Shown: one piece after another, positions 63,201-64,000 of the stretch
Layout of the letters: each line of letters begins with the position of its first letter
Numbering within the stretch: position 1 is the first letter of the stretch
Origin: Ignavibacteria bacterium RIFOXYB12_FULL_35_14
GTDB taxonomy: Bacteria > Bacteroidota > Ignavibacteria > Ignavibacteriales > Ignavibacteriaceae
Length of the DNA stretch: 64,000 nucleotides
NCBI GenBank assembly: GCA_001803045.1
Contig: MHAR01000014.1
Span: 1 to 64,000 of the forward strand
Direction: 5' to 3'
Translations under genes and position numbers: made by a program
The notes under the pieces: model-generated
Told to the model about the DNA's origin: nothing
Databases searched by the model: none
Seen by the model: the letters and a program-made list of their open reading frames with translations, nothing else

Positions 63201-64000
63201 AATAAACAGTTCCAGTTTGAGATAAGCTTACTGGTGAAAGAATTTTATACCACAATTTAAGATGGTCGCCAGCAGATAAATCAATATATGGGAGTTGTGA
63301 TGTGTTAGCGTGGTTGTAGGTGCTTCTAACAACATAACCGCCCCAATCATCATACGCTTCAACTCGATAATCCACTCGAGTTGAACCTGTTCCCTCGATA
63401 TGCTCTGCATCGTCAGTAAGATTTAAATAAGCTGTTGGTCCATTAGTCCAAAAATTCTGATTAGCTACTGGTGGGTCAGGGAAAAAATTTCCTACTGCAT
63501 TATCAAAGGTCTCAATAGTGTGAGTAAAATATAATGGAACTATAGCAAATAGATTATTGCTTTCATCGAACACAGCAGAATTCAAAACATCAGATATTTT
63601 AACTTTGCATTGATCTGAAGGCGTATTTGGAATTGTCCAGTCATACTCTCCTGTACTTGCAGGGGTACTTGCAATAATTTCTATCCAGTTAGTTCCATTG
63701 TCAGACGTATATTCGAGTCTAACGTTATCTACTGAATAATTGCCCCATACATTTTTTTTAGTTGAACCCACCTTCCAAATTTCATTTCCATTTGGTTGAT
63801 TGAGATTAACAAAGCTGGGAACAGCGGATAATAGGAAGTTTGTAATCCCAGCCAGCAAATCATTTTTAGTACTGGGGGAGGCACCATCAACCAATTGTGA
63901 TAATGCATATGAAAAACAAAATGTTTTCTGTCCATAACTTCCCACATTTTGTACTGCCACATTACCATAACCTGATTCGATAAAGGACACAGCTCCAGTA
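57268..64000 (-). CDS. Giant multidomain T9SS surface protein, 3' part only
   Basis: At least 2240 residues; the frame is open to the window edge, so the true N-terminus (perhaps a peptidase domain, judging from GKT-like KTFCFSYALSQLVDGASPSTKND) is missing. Domains seen in order: an Ig-like module LNQPNGNEIWKVGS..; a jelly-roll-like domain (about 150-365); an IWKVGQNHDIKWNS module, a PPC-like domain (EVEPNNTADIAMNVG) and an Fn3-like domain (about 367-710); YCF48-type repeats (IARTTDGGTTW); a second copy of module-PPC-Fn3 (about 997-1300); more YCF48 repeats; two WxPVQNQQYNMNI..GAFVGNECRG modules; and the T9SS type A domain (LYQNYPNPFNPTTTIRYSLP). Likely an adhesin or large secreted enzyme. 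Confidence 0.8.
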   Translation of the reverse strand, partial: TGAVSFIESGYGNVAVQNVGSYGQKTFCFSYALSQLVDGASPSTKNDLLAGITNFLLSAVPSFVNLNQPNGNEIWKVGSTKKNVWGNYSVDNVRLEYTSDNGTNWIEIIASTPASTGEYDWTIPNTPSDQCKVKISDVLNSAVFDESNNLFAIVPLYFTHTIETFDNAVGNFFPDPPVANQNFWTNGPTAYLNLTDDAEHIEGTGSTRVDYRVEAYDDWGGYVVRSTYNHANTSQLPYIDLSAGDHLKLWYKILSPVSLSQTGTVYFEFKLAEYNESGQRDLWLHRTSINLSDLSGNWIEVSMPLQQTDNSDLGFAPQFINGDGILQLDKIKGFEVAIVCSTAGGPVNSPTAIGTFLIDNLQLAYTGILSLLSPNGGEIWKVGQNHDIKWNSNDIDNIDLTYSTDNGSFWNPIASSQPASSGKYIWTIPNAVSSQCKVKISKAGNGVGDESNGLFEIKAAGVTAEVEPNNTADIAMNVGIIDEIEGTISPENDVDYFKFTAMAGDVVQIYGEARNSSDLYGLIMLFDQNGNQLSSNTYFNNTPTKQRIVYQLPNSGIYYVRYTNQNNWGGYPNIAIKDKDTDNETEKVSEAAESTQQANAPLAYSGDYRLTIGYFTPSEPIIINTYTNPITYNSVVFRGSLYPNGIPTQVAYEYGVTTSYGNTILPNPALYDGYYEVSANPVKATGLQPNSLYHFHMVAVNSEGIESSVDQTFTTPAEPEGWVFQESGLTNENISLRGVYFIDENNGYAVGDRFILKTTNAGTNWTHQEISVGSSLRDICFATTNIGIAVGWNGTIARTTDGGTTWSSQEGVITNNFLLKNCFGDANVGYAVGYNGTILKTTDAGASWNVLGNSPTTEHLRGVYFSDANKGTIVGYNGVILNTTDGGSNWSMQTLPSGRSLYALHFSDANNGCAVGNGDEAYHTTDGGATWNAENLGNWYNLYGVFFTDANNGTAVGSGGIILKTVNGGNSWTQINSGTTQWLFDIFYNVKGTIVGDYATILRSVDYLSLNSPNGGEIWKVGSSYDIKWNNSGVDNIDLAYSTDNGTNWTNIVTNQPASSGKYTWTIPNAVSTQCKVKITKTGNGVGDESNGVFEIKAAGVTAEVEPNNTANDAMNVGIIDEIYGTISPQNDIDYFKFTGSAGDVVQIYGEERNGSGLYGLIMLFDQNGNQLYNNSYFMNTPTKQRIVYELPNSGVYYIRYTNWNNWGSYPNIAVKGDGQVDDKNRLKKLNKGTQEVNAPLALSGDYRLTIAYFIPSAPLIGYIYATDVNYNSTRFSGQIYPNGLNTSVTIEYGLTSSYGNSFVAVTNVNSLNEWYFTSDKLSGLQANTFYHYRAVAQNSAGTTTGDDHTFSTPSEPVNWVHQNSNTTNSLRGVDFIDQNNGFVAGYGNTILKTTDGGTTWTNVCPQIGFDANCVEVINVNKIVAAGNSMLISEDGGSTWSQQQVGNYWLNGISFADVNNGIVVNANGEIYKTTDGGISWALLTDPISTSLLTVHMLDANTIFAVSSDGQVIKSTDGGLNWASQLLGNWCCSWWAGIAFADMNNGMIASMNTFLIYKTTDGGNTWTTLNHPNNFPVVSMIDANNALAAGFSIIRTQNGGTTWTEEETGSANLLFGIKALSYGEVWAVGEWGTILHSEICEPGWSPVQNQQYNMNIIAELYFDDQLSLNEQDIVGAFVGNECRGVASPNASLNGKIFLTVSSNVQSGEDIIFKAWKSDNCEESLILETMAFQSQGEVGTINNPFAFRAGAVEVAYNFGTGYTWFSVNANPGNWNVNTIFNGLNPVDNDRIIGQTNFAVYYAAGSQWIGSLTTIDPKKMYIMKLTNGQTFNLKGLPVDPQTNPISLGAGYTWLGYLPSSSNPINSSLLNMSPGPSDNDRLIGQTNFAVYYAAGNQWIGSLANMEPAKGYKIKVTNSSTLTYPSNNTLLMNQTKKLAEIQSPPSWTPVQNQQYNMSIIGEIVWDGQVSTSSNDIIGAFVGTECRGIASPLGTPPFSNLFFLTVTSNQSSGEEVTLKVYHAGLDQVDENPDYPNYPVTFADQSALGTISNPFTVTSPLPVELTSFTANVNSDKVNLNWGTATEVNNYGFEIERASSSTTPIQGWKKIGFVQGNGNSNSPKIYNFTDNKLIGGTKFQYRLKQIDADGKFSYSDVVEVEVIPTEYTLYQNYPNPFNPTTTIRYSLPKASKVTIKIYDLIGNEVGTLVNEEKPIGNFEVEFSGEKLSTGIYLFKLQAGDYTSIKKMMLLK

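Noticed and set aside
57268-64000. Repeated AT-rich words that could suggest tandem non-coding repeats or a CRISPR array
   Set aside because: They are codons of YCF48-type, Ig-like and PPC protein repeats in one long open frame; spacing is irregular and similarity is at protein level.

Overview
The window looks like chromosome from a low-GC, free-living member of the Ignavibacteria/Chlorobi-Bacteroidota group, probably a metagenome assembly. Three large secreted proteins end in (two intact, one at the right edge) the type IX secretion (T9SS) sorting domain with the YPNPFNPTT signature. There is a Bacteroidota-style TTG-N19-TAnnTTTG promoter, the long-form IspG, a MEP isoprenoid pathway (ispH, dxr, ispG), and many dispersed palindromic micro-repeats. 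TGA, TAA and TAG are all used as stops. No tRNA, CRISPR array, transposase or integrase was recognised.

Layout. 1-5.8 kb: three minus-strand T9SS-type surface proteins, the first broken by a frameshift. 6-24 kb: housekeeping genes: ispH, a sugar-phosphate nucleotidyltransferase, metK-ahcY (activated methyl cycle), an SDR epimerase, dxr-rseP, an ECF sigma factor with anti-sigma and TonB-like lipoprotein, a CxxCH beta-barrel, TPR-clpX, a GATase-like secreted protein and an FAH-family hydrolase. Several intergenic gaps hold MITE-like or palindromic elements.

24.4-41 kb is the accessory core. A branched-chain amino-acid (liv) ABC operon is stretched over about 13 kb by insertions: tcmP/DUF5131, a TIR / TIR-like / SLATT / TIR gene set, livK, a very AT-rich trio (nucleoside-deoxyribosyltransferase/TIR-like 656-aa protein plus two radical-SAM enzymes), a truncated livH, an AbiEi/AbiEii toxin-antitoxin pair, an intact livH, a four-helix-bundle (S23/IVP) gene, a ParE-type toxin-antitoxin pair, then livM-livG-livF. 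Degenerate CCAGTATCCAG repeats sit at most of the junctions. The TIR/SLATT set and the radical-SAM trio are the best candidates for undescribed (probably immunity-type) systems.

41-57 kb: ruvA, ruvC, yebC and recJ on the minus strand; an RNase P RNA gene with an approx. 155-nt extra arm; a zinc-ribbon/Nif3 pair; ispG; a membrane-anchored deaminase-like protein lacking its catalytic Glu; dnaG; a HEPN/MNT pair; a membrane-anchored Lon-protease-like protein; and a WecA/MraY-type transferase gene interrupted by one in-frame TGA. 57.3-64 kb: the 3' part of a giant T9SS protein that runs off the right edge.

All calls come from reading motifs, gene order and base composition by eye; no database search was run.
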